Shown piece after piece: positions 7,479-16,141 of a stretch of 34,990 bases of DNA. A program made the translations under genes and the position numbers. Origin of the DNA: CAYVQU01 sp964453155 (GTDB taxonomy: Bacteria > Chloroflexota > Anaerolineae > Anaerolineales > UBA11858). The stretch's first letter is position 1. The number at the start of each line of letters is the position of its first letter. Location of the stretch: the NCBI GenBank assembly GCA_964453155.1, contig CAYVQU010000040.1, positions 1 to 34,990 on the forward strand, read 5' to 3'. The notes below the pieces were generated by a model. The model was not told the DNA's origin, searched no databases, and saw nothing but the letters and a program-made list of their open reading frames with translations.

Positions 7479-8855
7479 CTAAGCATTAAAGTTACGGCGC
7501 ATTGAAAATCCGAGGACCGCGCTGTAAACAATTTGCAGTCGATTGAAAACTTCCTCTTGTTGTTGTTTGGCTTCACCTTCAGCCTGCTCCAACCCCGCCT
7601 GAGTACGGGCAACCAGAGTGTTGAGCATTTCCATTAACTCGGGTGTAATTTGGGCCGTATCTTCGCCAATGGCCGCACTTAGGGCCTCATCATCATCGGC
7701 AATTTCAAGCAGACTTTCGATGAACTGAAATTCAGGGGGCGGGGCTGATAGATCTTGAATAATATCCAGGATCTGTTGGAGTTGGGCAGAAAGGGATAAA
7801 TCGCTCTTTTGGCGAGCATCTTGCAGCATCTGGGTAACAGACTGAATAAAGAAATCATCGACGGCTTCGATATTTTGCTGTAGCACAGCTTTCATATCTT
7901 CAGCCTGCAAAACAGTTTCAACATTTTGTCGGGCAGCGAGCAACCGCTGTTCGATTTCTTGATCCACTTCTTGGGTATAGGTTAATAGTTTTTCCCGCAC
8001 TTCGGCCATCCGGGCCTTCCCTTTGCCGCGGGCCCGATCAACTCGTTCACTCAACATTTGGAAAAAGGAATAGTCCATCCCTGGGCGGGCCAGTCGTGCC
8101 AGTGCTTTGAGGCGGGTATCTGATGGGGCTTTAGTTACCAATTCCAATAAAGCCTCACGATCCAAATTTTCACCAAGTTCCTGCAGCTCTGTCACCGCCG
8201 CTTGAATTTCCTCGGCTTCGGCCTTAATAACTTGACCCTGGGTGCTGTGTTCGAGCAGCAAAACCTGTAAATCATTCAACTGGCGGGCCGAATTCTCGTC
8301 CTGCCCTGCGATGGCGGCTTCCATAAAACGGGCGAGAATGGAAAAGAAATCGCTATCGATCATTTCGTCTTCTTGCTGAACGATATCCAGGCGAGCCGAT
8401 TCCGTGGCAGTCATCAACCGGCGCAGCAAATTAACCCGATCTTCCTGGGCTTTGATCATTTCTTTGGTGATCCCATCGGCTTCCAGCACTGTCTCGAGCA
8501 TCAACTGGAAGGTAAGCATGGTCTTGGGGCTAAAGAGATACCCTTTGCGTTGTTCCTGAGGCAGACTGTTGACTACTTGATTGATCAGAGGACCAATGGT
8601 TTTTTCTTGCTCGTGGACGGGGAGCCCGGCCTCGGGGGGGAAGAAGGTCAATAAAAGTTCTTTCTCAGGATCGTGATAAACCAGGGGGGTCGAGAGCATC
8701 CCCTGAAATCCACAACTAGGGCATTGAGCCAGATTGAAATTCCCTGACAAGAATAATTGCTTGAGTTGGGGTTCTTGTCCGACATCGATGAGTTGAAATA
8801 GATCAGCAACAATGGGCTGCTGGCATTGCGGACAATTCATTTGTGTTTGTGGCAT
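7479..8855 (-). CDS. CpXC domain protein with long helical C-terminus
   Basis: The N-terminal part carries two Cys pairs, C8-x2-C11 (NCPQCQQP) and C45-x2-C48 (QCPSCGF), the signature of the CpXC domain, a zinc-ribbon-like module of unknown function common in Chloroflexota and Firmicutes. The domain continues to about residue 165 (LVYHDPEKELLLTFFP, GYLFSPKTMLTFQLMLETVLEADGIT). The remaining 290 residues are charged, Gln/Glu/Leu-rich and almost certainly coiled coil or helical bundles. No signal peptide or membrane segment is visible, so it is probably cytoplasmic. It is the last gene of a minus-strand run and lies 30 bases after the histidine kinase gene, so co-expression is likely. GGAG precedes the start. 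Function not known. Confidence 0.85.
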   Translation of the reverse strand: MPQTQMNCPQCQQPIVADLFQLIDVGQEPQLKQLFLSGNFNLAQCPSCGFQGMLSTPLVYHDPEKELLLTFFPPEAGLPVHEQEKTIGPLINQVVNSLPQEQRKGYLFSPKTMLTFQLMLETVLEADGITKEMIKAQEDRVNLLRRLMTATESARLDIVQQEDEMIDSDFFSILARFMEAAIAGQDENSARQLNDLQVLLLEHSTQGQVIKAEAEEIQAAVTELQELGENLDREALLELVTKAPSDTRLKALARLARPGMDYSFFQMLSERVDRARGKGKARMAEVREKLLTYTQEVDQEIEQRLLAARQNVETVLQAEDMKAVLQQNIEAVDDFFIQSVTQMLQDARQKSDLSLSAQLQQILDIIQDLSAPPPEFQFIESLLEIADDDEALSAAIGEDTAQITPELMEMLNTLVARTQAGLEQAEGEAKQQQEEVFNRLQIVYSAVLGFSMRRNFNA

Positions 8856-8885
8856 AAAATTAGTACTCCAATTTTGGTTTAAAAA

Positions 8886-10439
8886 TCAATTACGGGGTAA
8901 AGAAAAACATATTCGAGCACCGTCACCAGGGCGGGGATCAACCCAAATGCGCCCACCATGAGCTTCAACAATTGCTCGAGTCAAATATAATCCGAGACCG
9001 GCCCCCTGAGTCGTACGAGTGGCGGCATCGGCCCGGTAGAAACGGTCAAATACATGCGGGATATCACCTGGCGCAATCCCAGGACCTTGATCGCGGACAC
9101 AAATGATTACTTGCTCCGGGCGGACTTGACCGCTGATCTGGATTTCCCCACCATTAGGGGAATATTTAATGGCGTTTGAGAGCAAATTAGACAAAACTTG
9201 ACTCAAGCGGTCTTCATCGGCCACGACAACAGGGAACTCGGCAGGGAAATCAACGCTGATGGTATGGATATCGGTCTGCGTGCGGAAGCGTTCGGCTAAG
9301 CTTTCGGCAAAATTTTCGAATGAGATATCACATCGATTGAGACTCAAACCTCCAGCCTGCAAGCGGGAAGCATCGAGCAGATTTTCAATCAAGGCGGTGA
9401 GGCGGTCGGCTTCTTCTTCAATCACTTCTAAGCTATCTTGGATGATCTCCCGATCCCAAGAGACATCATCCCGGCGCAGAGTCCCCACATAGCCCTTGAT
9501 GAGTGCTACGGGGGTTTTAAGTTCATGGCTGATAACCGAGATGAACACGCTTTTTAATTCTTCAGCCTCGCGGAAATGAGTAATATCTCGGACCGAGGCG
9601 ATGATATTGAGCAAATTCCCTTCCGCCGATAGCAGGGGGGCATAGGTAACCCCGACTGCCAGGGGAATCCCACTCGGCCGGGCGATATCCCCTTCGACAT
9701 AAAGGGTGGCGTTCGCCGTTAGCGGCCAACCGCTAACCTCAGCTTCTTCTAAAGTCACCCCTTCGTTACGATTAATCCATTGGATAATCTTGTCATGGTT
9801 CTGACCCTGAACATTCTCAATTGAACCACCCCACAAGCGGCAAAATGCAGGGTTACAGCGTTCAATGGTATGGTCCGGCAGCATGATTAGAGTGCCATCA
9901 GCGGCTGAATCGAGGAGGGCGTCGAGGCGTTGTTTTTCGCGATTAACCTGGGAGTAAAGTTGCGCATTTTTGATCGCAATCGCGGCTTGATCAGCAAAAC
10001 TCTGCAGTAAAGCCCGATCATTCGAGGAAAAAACGCCGCGGTAAGATCGGAAGATGAAAATGACCCCGATCACTTTTTGGTGCGCGATCAGGGGTAATGC
10101 CACACCGGTAAGCAAACTCATGCTGACGATCCGAGTCAGGTTTTGCAATAGGCGGCTGATTTCAGGAACCTCAAACCGGGCGGGGTCTTCGTGATCCGAA
10201 ACTTCGGATAATAGCGGGTCAACATGTCGGGCTACCGTCGCGGGGATACCATGAGAAGCCGCGAGTTTCCACCCCCCCTGTTCGCCCCGCATGGCAATCA
10301 ACCCGGCTGTCCCGGCGACCATTTCCGTGGCATCTCGTAAAATCCGGGCCAGGAGTTTGTCTAGATCCAGTTCTTGGGTGATGGCGCGCGCGATTTTGAG
10401 CAGGTAATCACGTTGGCGGATGCGGAAATCGGGAAGCAT
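8886..10439 (-). CDS. soluble GAF-PAS sensor histidine kinase
   Basis: Domain order in 517 residues: GAF (about 18-160, with VALPLIAHQKVIGVIFIF and the AIAIKNAQLYSQV exit helix), PAS (about 168-290, TLIMLPDHTIERCNPAFCRLWG), HisKA with H-box SHELKTP (phospho-acceptor His305), and HATPase_c with N-box NLLSNAIKYSPNGG (Asn422), G1 DQGPGIAPGD and G2 GAGLGLYLTRAIVEAHGGRI. No membrane segment is present, so it should sense an internal signal through GAF or PAS. No response regulator gene is adjacent; the nearest is the lone receiver at 21.6-22.0 kb. The start codon stands six bases past the end of a heptamer repeat array that also encodes the tail of the upstream glycosyltransferase. Confidence 0.93.
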   Translation of the reverse strand: MLPDFRIRQRDYLLKIARAITQELDLDKLLARILRDATEMVAGTAGLIAMRGEQGGWKLAASHGIPATVARHVDPLLSEVSDHEDPARFEVPEISRLLQNLTRIVSMSLLTGVALPLIAHQKVIGVIFIFRSYRGVFSSNDRALLQSFADQAAIAIKNAQLYSQVNREKQRLDALLDSAADGTLIMLPDHTIERCNPAFCRLWGGSIENVQGQNHDKIIQWINRNEGVTLEEAEVSGWPLTANATLYVEGDIARPSGIPLAVGVTYAPLLSAEGNLLNIIASVRDITHFREAEELKSVFISVISHELKTPVALIKGYVGTLRRDDVSWDREIIQDSLEVIEEEADRLTALIENLLDASRLQAGGLSLNRCDISFENFAESLAERFRTQTDIHTISVDFPAEFPVVVADEDRLSQVLSNLLSNAIKYSPNGGEIQISGQVRPEQVIICVRDQGPGIAPGDIPHVFDRFYRADAATRTTQGAGLGLYLTRAIVEAHGGRIWVDPRPGDGARICFSLPRN

Positions 10440-10440
10440 A

Positions 10441-10482
10441 GGTGGTGGTTAGTGGGAGGTGGGTGGTGGGTGGTGGGTATCT
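10441..10482. repeat. heptamer repeat array overlapping a gene end
   Basis: Six consecutive 7-base units are seen on the plus strand: GGTGGTG, GTTAGTG, GGAGGTG, GGTGGTG, GGTGGTG, GGTATCT. They fill the whole 9-base gap before the histidine kinase and run into the 3' end of the glycosyltransferase gene, giving its stop codon (complement of TTA 10449-10451) and its last residues THHPPPTSH. The plus strand is rich in GGG/GG runs and could form a G-quadruplex. Confidence 0.7.
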
Positions 10483-11435
10483 TGGTTAGACTGGTTTTGG
10501 GTAGTGGCCGCGAGGGTATCAGCGATGATGAAGGGGGGGCGTTTGCGGGTTTCGTCGAGGTTGCGCCATAAATATTCTCCGAGAATCCCCATCATCATCA
10601 TTTGAACTCCGGATAATACCAGGATTACAACCATAAGTGAGGTCCATCCTTCAATTTGGATGGCGAAAAATAACCGCAGCGTAATGATAAATCCGGCATA
10701 GAGTAATCCAATCAGACTCAGACTAAATCCCAAAATGGAGGCCGCCCGTACCGGAAAATAGGAAAATGCCACAAAAGAATCAACAAAGTATTTGACTTTC
10801 TTGGCAAGAGTCCACATTGAATGGCCATATCGCTTTTCACGCTGCTTGCGATGATAGGGGATCACCTTAGGTTCAAACCCCAACCATAAGATCAACCCCA
10901 TCAGGTAGACATTGTTCTCCTGAATTTGATCGATGAGATCGCAAACCTGGCGATCAATGAGAAAGAAATCAAACCCACGTTTGGGCATGGTTTTAATGGC
11001 AAATCGACGGAAGAGAGTATAAAACGTATCGGATAAAAAATTCGACACCCAACCATCATCCCGGGTCGCCCGGGCCGCTAATACGACTTTGTGGCCCTGC
11101 CGCCAATCTTCTAGCATGGTATGAATTAATTCAGGTGGGTCTTGCAAATCGGCGGCAATCGCAGCAATGGCCTCACCACTGGCCTTACTCAATCCAGCCA
11201 ATAGGGCGGCATTGGATCCAAAATTCCGGGATAGTTTTACGATCCTGATCCGATGTTCTTGGGCGAGTAACGCCGATAAGACTTCGAGCGAGTTATCATA
11301 TGAACCATCGTCTACAAACACAAATTCAAATTGGTCATGTTCATTTCTGAGAGCCAATTCCTGAAATTGACCTAACAGGTCTGGCAGGCTGGGCGCATTA
11401 TTATAAACAGGGACGATAATTGAAACGAAACTCAT
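10449..11435 (-). CDS. polyprenyl-phosphate-type family 2 glycosyltransferase (DPM1/GtrB-like)
   Basis: The 328-residue protein has a GT2 catalytic domain: VSIIVPVYNN (4-13), FVFVDDGSYDNS (38-49), and AAIAADLQDPPELI (91-104) with the metal-binding DLQD. Arg/Lys-rich QREKRYGHSMWTL (198-210) is the usual QRxxRxxG-type segment. Two C-terminal membrane helices (about 232-257 and 265-288) fit enzymes such as GtrB, ArnC or YkoT that move a sugar from a nucleotide donor to a lipid phosphate. The start at 11435 overlaps the stop of the aminotransferase by ATGA, so the genes are translationally coupled; an in-frame upstream ATG at 11471 lies inside that gene. The last residues (after about 318) derive from a repeat array. 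Substrate may be the 3-acylamino-3,6-dideoxyhexose implied by the two upstream genes. Confidence 0.9.
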   Translation of the reverse strand: MSFVSIIVPVYNNAPSLPDLLGQFQELALRNEHDQFEFVFVDDGSYDNSLEVLSALLAQEHRIRIVKLSRNFGSNAALLAGLSKASGEAIAAIAADLQDPPELIHTMLEDWRQGHKVVLAARATRDDGWVSNFLSDTFYTLFRRFAIKTMPKRGFDFFLIDRQVCDLIDQIQENNVYLMGLILWLGFEPKVIPYHRKQREKRYGHSMWTLAKKVKYFVDSFVAFSYFPVRAASILGFSLSLIGLLYAGFIITLRLFFAIQIEGWTSLMVVILVLSGVQMMMMGILGEYLWRNLDETRKRPPFIIADTLAATTQNQSNQDTHHPPPTSH

Positions 11436-12547
11436 TTTGATTTCTCGAAATAGCCCCGTACATTCGTACAAACTTGCTCGATTTGCGCTACAGTGTGGTG
11501 GGGGCTCATTGGCAGGCTTAAGATTTCCTGATGAATCTGCTCTGAAATCGGGAAATCACCCTCCCCAAAACCCAGCTCCTGATAAGCGGGCTGTAAATGG
11601 GGTGGAATTGGGTAATGAATCAGCGTACCGATGCCCTTATCCTTTAGATAATTTTGAAGAACATCTCGATGCTTAACTCGGATGGCAAAGACATGCCAAA
11701 TCGGATCCATTCCATCGGGAACGGTGGGTAAAAGCAGAGGTAAATTCACTAATTTCTCGAGGTAAATGGCCGCCAATTTCTTACGGCGATTATTCCATTC
11801 ATCCAAATAGGTCAATTTCACTCGCAAAAAGGCGGCCTGTAATTCATCCAGGCGGCTGTTGAAGCCCTTTACCAGGTTATGGTATTTAACTTTAGAGCCA
11901 TAATTGCGCAAAACCCGAATGCGCTCGGCTAAATCATCATCATTGGTGGTGATCGCACCCGCATCGCCAATCGCCCCTAAGTTTTTTCCAGGGTAGAAAC
12001 TCCAACCGGAGGCCTCCCCTAAACGACCACACATCTGGCCCTGATACCGCGCCCCCTGCGACTGGGCGGAATCTTCAATCACTTTCAGGCCATGCTCAGC
12101 TGCAAAAGCATTGATTGGGGTCATCGCAGCCGGCTGACCATACAAATGGACTGGTAGGATGGCCTTTGTTTTGGATGTCAGAGCCGCTGCCAACCGATCA
12201 GCGTCCAGGTTATAAGTCCGCTCAACCGGTTCAACTGGGACCGGTGTTGCGCCCGCGTAGGTCACCCCCAACCAGGTGGCAATGTAGGTATTTGAGGGGA
12301 CCAATACTTCATCCCCCGGCCCGATCCCATAGGCCCGTAAAATCAAGTGAAGTGCTTCCAGCCCGTTCCCCACCCCGATGCAATGCTTCGTCCCGGTGTA
12401 CGCAGCAAACTCAGCTTCAAAAGCCGTGACTTCCTGACCCAAAATCAACCAACCCGAATCCATAACTCGCTGATAAGCGGCATCCAATTCAGGTTTCAAC
12501 TCAAGATATGGGGATTTCAGTTCCAAAAAAGGAATATTGAGGGTCAT
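11432..12547 (-). CDS. DegT/DnrJ/EryC1 sugar aminotransferase, FdtB/QdtB-like
   Basis: A 371-residue PLP enzyme of the sugar aminotransferase family: N-terminal IPFLELKSPYLELKPELDAAYQRVMDSGW pattern, GVGNGLEAL (58-66) for phosphate binding, EDSAQSQGA (158-166), and SFYPGKNLGAIGDAG with the Schiff-base Lys188. It should convert a dTDP-3-keto-6-deoxyhexose into the 3-amino sugar with glutamate as donor. The closest known functional set is FdtB or QdtB, because the preceding gene encodes both an FdtA/QdtA-like ketoisomerase and an acyltransferase. It overlaps that gene by ATGA (12544-12547) and the following glycosyltransferase by ATGA (11432-11435). Whether the product is Fuc3N or Qui3N cannot be told from sequence by eye. 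Confidence 0.92.
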   Translation of the reverse strand: MTLNIPFLELKSPYLELKPELDAAYQRVMDSGWLILGQEVTAFEAEFAAYTGTKHCIGVGNGLEALHLILRAYGIGPGDEVLVPSNTYIATWLGVTYAGATPVPVEPVERTYNLDADRLAAALTSKTKAILPVHLYGQPAAMTPINAFAAEHGLKVIEDSAQSQGARYQGQMCGRLGEASGWSFYPGKNLGAIGDAGAITTNDDDLAERIRVLRNYGSKVKYHNLVKGFNSRLDELQAAFLRVKLTYLDEWNNRRKKLAAIYLEKLVNLPLLLPTVPDGMDPIWHVFAIRVKHRDVLQNYLKDKGIGTLIHYPIPPHLQPAYQELGFGEGDFPISEQIHQEILSLPMSPHHTVAQIEQVCTNVRGYFEKSK

Positions 12548-13482
12548 GTTTTCGAGACCTGGTCCAAGAATTGATCGTAATCCCGAATATATTCGTCGGC
12601 ATTATAAATATCAGAAGCCAATACCAGCAGAATTGCATCGGCCGAATACTTGTATTGGGTGGCCCAAACCATCGAGGGGATATGTAGTCCAATTTCAGGC
12701 GTATTCAGGATGATCTCATCGCGATGAACCCCGTCATCCACAACAACCGAACAAGCACCTTGCAAACACACCAGAACCTGATGCTGCTCTTTATGCGCAT
12801 GTTCCCCCCGCACCGCCAGGGTCGGCACATTATGAATGACAAAAAAACGTTTGGGCGCAAAAGGTAAATGCTGGTCGTACTCACCATAGGTGAGATCCCC
12901 TCTCAAATCTGTGATAAGCGGGAGTTTAATAATATTCACCCGTTGGACAGCAAGAGTCTTTCTCGAGGTTAAAACAGGATGCGATTTGAGAGTTTCTTTG
13001 CGGTCTTCTGAGGCCACATAGCCTTTGATCCAGGCCGGATTGCCGACCACAATTGCATGGGGAGGCACATCACGTGTGATCACGGCTCCGGCCCCCACCA
13101 ACGCATTGACACCCACCGTTATTCCTGGCAGCAGGGTCGCATTCGCTCCGATGGTGGCTCCCTTGCAAATTCGAGTGGGAGGATACGTTTTTAAATGTTC
13201 TTTGCTGCGAGGAAAAGGATCATTGGTAAATGTCGCATTGGGGCCAACGAAGACATCATCTTCAATGGTAACGCCATCCCAGATTTGAACACCACATTTT
13301 ATCGTAACGCGGTCGCCTATTCTGACCTGATTTTCAATAAAAATGTGATTATTCAGATTGCAATCGGCCCCAATCACGGCTCCGGGTAAAACATGGACAA
13401 ATGCCCATACTTTGGTTCCGGGGCCAATTTGCGCCCCAGGCTCAACGATTGCTTTGGGATGAATGAAAGATGATGAAGTCAT
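12544..13482 (-). CDS. bifunctional N-acyltransferase / dTDP-6-deoxyhexose 3,4-ketoisomerase (WxcM-like)
   Basis: The 312-residue protein fuses two enzymes of one pathway. Residues 1 to about 155 are a left-handed beta-helix acyltransferase with hexapeptide repeats (VEPGAQIGPGTKVW, IEDDVFVGPNATFTND, ATIGANATLLPG, ITVGVNALVGAGAVIT). Residues about 172-312 are an FdtA/QdtA cupin with RGEHAHKEQHQVLVCLQG, which holds the conserved His residues, and HIPSMVWATQYKYS. Xanthomonas WxcM has the same fusion. The isomerase makes the 3-keto intermediate, the next gene aminates it, and the beta-helix domain acylates the amino group (steps as known for Fdt/Qdt enzymes). RmlA/RmlB, needed to make dTDP-4-keto-6-deoxyglucose, are not in this window. 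A heptamer repeat arm begins three bases upstream of the start. Confidence 0.9.
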   Translation of the reverse strand: MTSSSFIHPKAIVEPGAQIGPGTKVWAFVHVLPGAVIGADCNLNNHIFIENQVRIGDRVTIKCGVQIWDGVTIEDDVFVGPNATFTNDPFPRSKEHLKTYPPTRICKGATIGANATLLPGITVGVNALVGAGAVITRDVPPHAIVVGNPAWIKGYVASEDRKETLKSHPVLTSRKTLAVQRVNIIKLPLITDLRGDLTYGEYDQHLPFAPKRFFVIHNVPTLAVRGEHAHKEQHQVLVCLQGACSVVVDDGVHRDEIILNTPEIGLHIPSMVWATQYKYSADAILLVLASDIYNADEYIRDYDQFLDQVSKT

Positions 13483-13484
13483 AT

Positions 13485-13581
13485 CAAGTGTCAGTTTTCA
13501 GTGAGCAGGAATCAGTAAGATTTTTGGGTTACACTTTCAAAAACTGATCACTGCCCACTGTTCACTGCTAACGGCCTACTG
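13485..13581. repeat. two inverted heptamer arrays
   Basis: On the plus strand CAAG/CAGT/CAGT/CAGG/CAGT begin at 13485, 13492, 13499, 13506 and 13513, an exact 7-base period. In the right arm ACTG recurs at 13543, 13550, 13557 and 13564, with ACGG at 13571 and ACTG at 13578, again exactly every 7 bases. The right arm is the same word (CAGT-NNN) on the opposite strand, so the gap could fold back. The right arm includes the stop codon of the class III aminotransferase (complement of 13576-13578). The arrays occupy the whole gap between the two minus-strand genes. Confidence 0.8.
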
Positions 13582-14892
13582 CTGCTCTGCAAGACCAATT
13601 ATATGGTCGAAAATTTGTAACCCTTCGTCAATATCGGCTTTGGAAATACACAATGGCGGTGCTAAGCGGATGGTTGATTTACCACAACCCAACAACAGCA
13701 AGCCATATTTAAATCCTAATTGTTCAACTGCATCTCGAACGGTGGGATTGGGCTCATGGGTCTCTTGATCTTTGACAAAATCGACCCCGATCATCAAACC
13801 TTTACCCCGTAAATCGCCGATACTAGGGTGGCGCATCCGAATTTCTTCCAGGGCGGCCAACATATATTCGCCCATTTCGGCTGCATTCCGCATAAAATCG
13901 GCTTCGATCAGATCAATCGTTGCTCGAGAAGCAGCACAGGCGATGGGGTTGCCACCATAGGTGTTTCCGTGAGAACCCTTAGGCCAGGTCATAACACTTT
14001 TCTTGGTGATCATGGCCCCTAAGGGCATCCCCGAAGCAATTCCCTTGGCAGTCAAAATGATATCGGGCTCGATCCCAAAATGTTCGATTGCCCACCATTT
14101 CCCAGTACGGCCCATGCCCGATTGAACTTCGTCAGCAATCAACAAAATTCCGTGGCGATCGCAAAGATCACGCAAGGCTGGGAAAAAGCCTTCAGCCGGG
14201 ACAATATAACCACCTTCGCCCTGGATCGGTTCGAGAAGAATACCGGCAACATCCTTGGGAGGCAAAATTCGGCCCAAAATCTCTTCTTCAATGTAACGAA
14301 CCACTGTAGCCCCGTAAGGTTCACCCGGTCGAGATTGGAGTAAAGGACGGTAGGCATCAGGGTAAGGAGCGTGGACAACACCGTTCATCAACGGGAAAAA
14401 TCCCTGGTGATAAACCGGTTTACTAGCCGTAAAGGTAACCGATCCCATCGTCCGCCCGTGGAAACCGCCCAAAAATCCAATGAAATTGCTACGACCAGTA
14501 TGAAAACGGGCCAATTTGATGGCAGCCTCCACACTTTCGGTGCCAGAATTGGTTAGAAATACCGCCGTGTCCTCTGAAAATGGGGAAATCTCATTGAACT
14601 TCTCTGAGAGGGCAACCCACTGTTCATGATAATAATCAGAAGAAATATGAATAAAATTCTCGGCCTGTGCTTGAATGGCCTTAACGACTTGGGGATGACT
14701 GTGACCGGTGGAAACTACCGCGATTCCGGCGGCAAAATCCAGAAACTGGTTGCCATCCACATCCCAAACTTTGGCTCCTTTGCCATGATCCATTGCAAAT
14801 GGATAAGCACGAGGATACGAAGGTGAAACAACTTTCAAATCCCGCTCGATCAGCGCTTGCGCTTTGGGGCCCGGCAAATTCAGTGGTTGCAT
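13576..14892 (-). CDS. class III PLP aminotransferase (acetylornithine/GABA aminotransferase family)
   Basis: A 438-residue fold-type I enzyme. Seen: GNQFLDFAAGIAVVSTGHSHP (47-67), NSGTESVEAAIKLAR (115-129) for the cofactor phosphate, ADEVQSGMGRTG (253-264) with Asp254 for the pyridine nitrogen, and TAKGIASGMPLGA with the Schiff-base Lys283. Family members transfer omega-amino groups (acetylornithine, GABA) and some archaeal and Gram-positive relatives are amino acid racemases; substrate cannot be fixed here. Start at the ATG 14892, supported by AGGAG about eight bases upstream (complement of 14901-14905). Upstream it diverges from tgt. No arg or gab genes are near, so it looks monocistronic. 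Confidence 0.9.
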   Translation of the reverse strand: MQPLNLPGPKAQALIERDLKVVSPSYPRAYPFAMDHGKGAKVWDVDGNQFLDFAAGIAVVSTGHSHPQVVKAIQAQAENFIHISSDYYHEQWVALSEKFNEISPFSEDTAVFLTNSGTESVEAAIKLARFHTGRSNFIGFLGGFHGRTMGSVTFTASKPVYHQGFFPLMNGVVHAPYPDAYRPLLQSRPGEPYGATVVRYIEEEILGRILPPKDVAGILLEPIQGEGGYIVPAEGFFPALRDLCDRHGILLIADEVQSGMGRTGKWWAIEHFGIEPDIILTAKGIASGMPLGAMITKKSVMTWPKGSHGNTYGGNPIACAASRATIDLIEADFMRNAAEMGEYMLAALEEIRMRHPSIGDLRGKGLMIGVDFVKDQETHEPNPTVRDAVEQLGFKYGLLLLGCGKSTIRLAPPLCISKADIDEGLQIFDHIIGLAEQQ

Positions 14893-15017
14893 TTAGAACT
14901 CTCCTAAAAATGTGCTGTAAGGCAATCTTTGTTAGACCACACCTTGCTCTGTACAGCAAAAAAAAGTGGGATACTGCCAAATACTTAGCGGGGGAATTAT
15001 ATCACTCAACACTGCGG

Positions 15018-15023
15018 TATAAT
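15018..15023 (+). promoter_or_regulatory. -10 element of tgt, nearly leaderless transcript
   Basis: A perfect TATAAT stands 11 bases before the tgt ATG with no ribosome-binding site between. A transcript starting about 7 bases after it would have a leader of roughly five bases. No convincing -35 box is visible at 16-18 bases upstream. Confidence 0.5.
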
Positions 15024-15034
15024 CAACGACCGTT

Positions 15035-16141
15035 ATGAAAACAGATTTTCATTTTGAACTTCAGGCCCAGGATGGCGCCGCCCGAGCCGGGGTTTTTTCA
15101 ACCCCACATGGACCGATCGAAACACCAATCTTTGCCCCGGTTGGGACCCAGGCAACGGTCAAATCCTTAACCCCGGCCCAACTCCATGAGATTCAAGCAA
15201 ATCTGATACTGGCCAACACCTACCATCTCTATTTACGACCCGGCGATGAACTCGTCGCTAAGTTGGGCGGGTTACATGAATTTATGAATTGGCCGCATCC
15301 GATCCTGACTGATTCAGGTGGTTTTCAAGTGTTTTCTTTGGGGGGCATCAATGCCATCGACGATGAAGGCGTCACCTTCAAAAGCCATATCGACGGGTCG
15401 TACCATCGCTTGACTCCTGAAAAATCCATTGCAATCCAAGAAAACTTGGGGGCCGACATCATCATGGCGTTCGATGAATGCGCCGATCCCTATGATCGGG
15501 AGTACAACCAGAAAGCGATGGCCCGAACCCATGCTTGGGTCGAGCGTTGTCTCACGGCTAAAACCCGGTCGGATCAGGCTTTATTTGGGATTGTCCAGGG
15601 TGGGATTTTCCCCGATTTACGCGCCGAATCAGCCGAGTTTATCGCGTCGTTGGATTTGCCGGGCAATGCTATCGGGGGACTGTCAGTAGGTGAAACCAAA
15701 GCGGAAATGCATGCCATTCTGGAAGTCGTCAATCCGATTCTTCCGGCCAATAAACCACGCTATTTGATGGGCGTTGGTACACCCGAAGATCTAATTAATG
15801 GGGTCGCCCGCGGGGTTGATATTTTCGACTGCGTCCTCCCCACCCGGCTGGCCCGTCACAAAGCTGCGTTTACGCGCCAGGGACGGGTCAATATGAGCAA
15901 AGCTGAACACGCCCAATCCACACGCCCCATTGACGAAACCTGCAGCTGCTATGCCTGCCAAAATTTTACTCGGGCATATATTCGACACCTGCTGGTAGCG
16001 AAAGAAATGCTGGCGGCTACTTTATTATCTATTCATAACCTTCAAATCCTGTTGGATATCGCGCGGGAGCTGCGCGCCGCCATACTCAAAGGGGAGTTTG
16101 ATACCTATGCGCAACACACGCTTGAAATCTTGGGTCACTAA
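15035..16141 (+). CDS. tgt: queuine/preQ1 tRNA-ribosyltransferase
   Basis: The 368-residue protein is a full-length bacterial TGT, which replaces guanine-34 by preQ1 in GUN-anticodon tRNAs (Asp, Asn, His, Tyr), a step of queuosine synthesis. Seen: LTDSGGFQVFSLG with Asp93 as general acid/base, FGIVQGGIFPDLR (184-196) for base recognition, GGLSVGE (214-220), GVDIFDCVLPTRLARH with the nucleophile Asp265, and zinc ligands Cys303, Cys305, Cys308 and His334 at the family spacing. The last 35 bases overlap the start of the next gene, so translation is probably coupled. The other queuosine genes (queA, queC-G) are not in this window. Confidence 0.97.
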   Translation: MKTDFHFELQAQDGAARAGVFSTPHGPIETPIFAPVGTQATVKSLTPAQLHEIQANLILANTYHLYLRPGDELVAKLGGLHEFMNWPHPILTDSGGFQVFSLGGINAIDDEGVTFKSHIDGSYHRLTPEKSIAIQENLGADIIMAFDECADPYDREYNQKAMARTHAWVERCLTAKTRSDQALFGIVQGGIFPDLRAESAEFIASLDLPGNAIGGLSVGETKAEMHAILEVVNPILPANKPRYLMGVGTPEDLINGVARGVDIFDCVLPTRLARHKAAFTRQGRVNMSKAEHAQSTRPIDETCSCYACQNFTRAYIRHLLVAKEMLAATLLSIHNLQILLDIARELRAAILKGEFDTYAQHTLEILGH

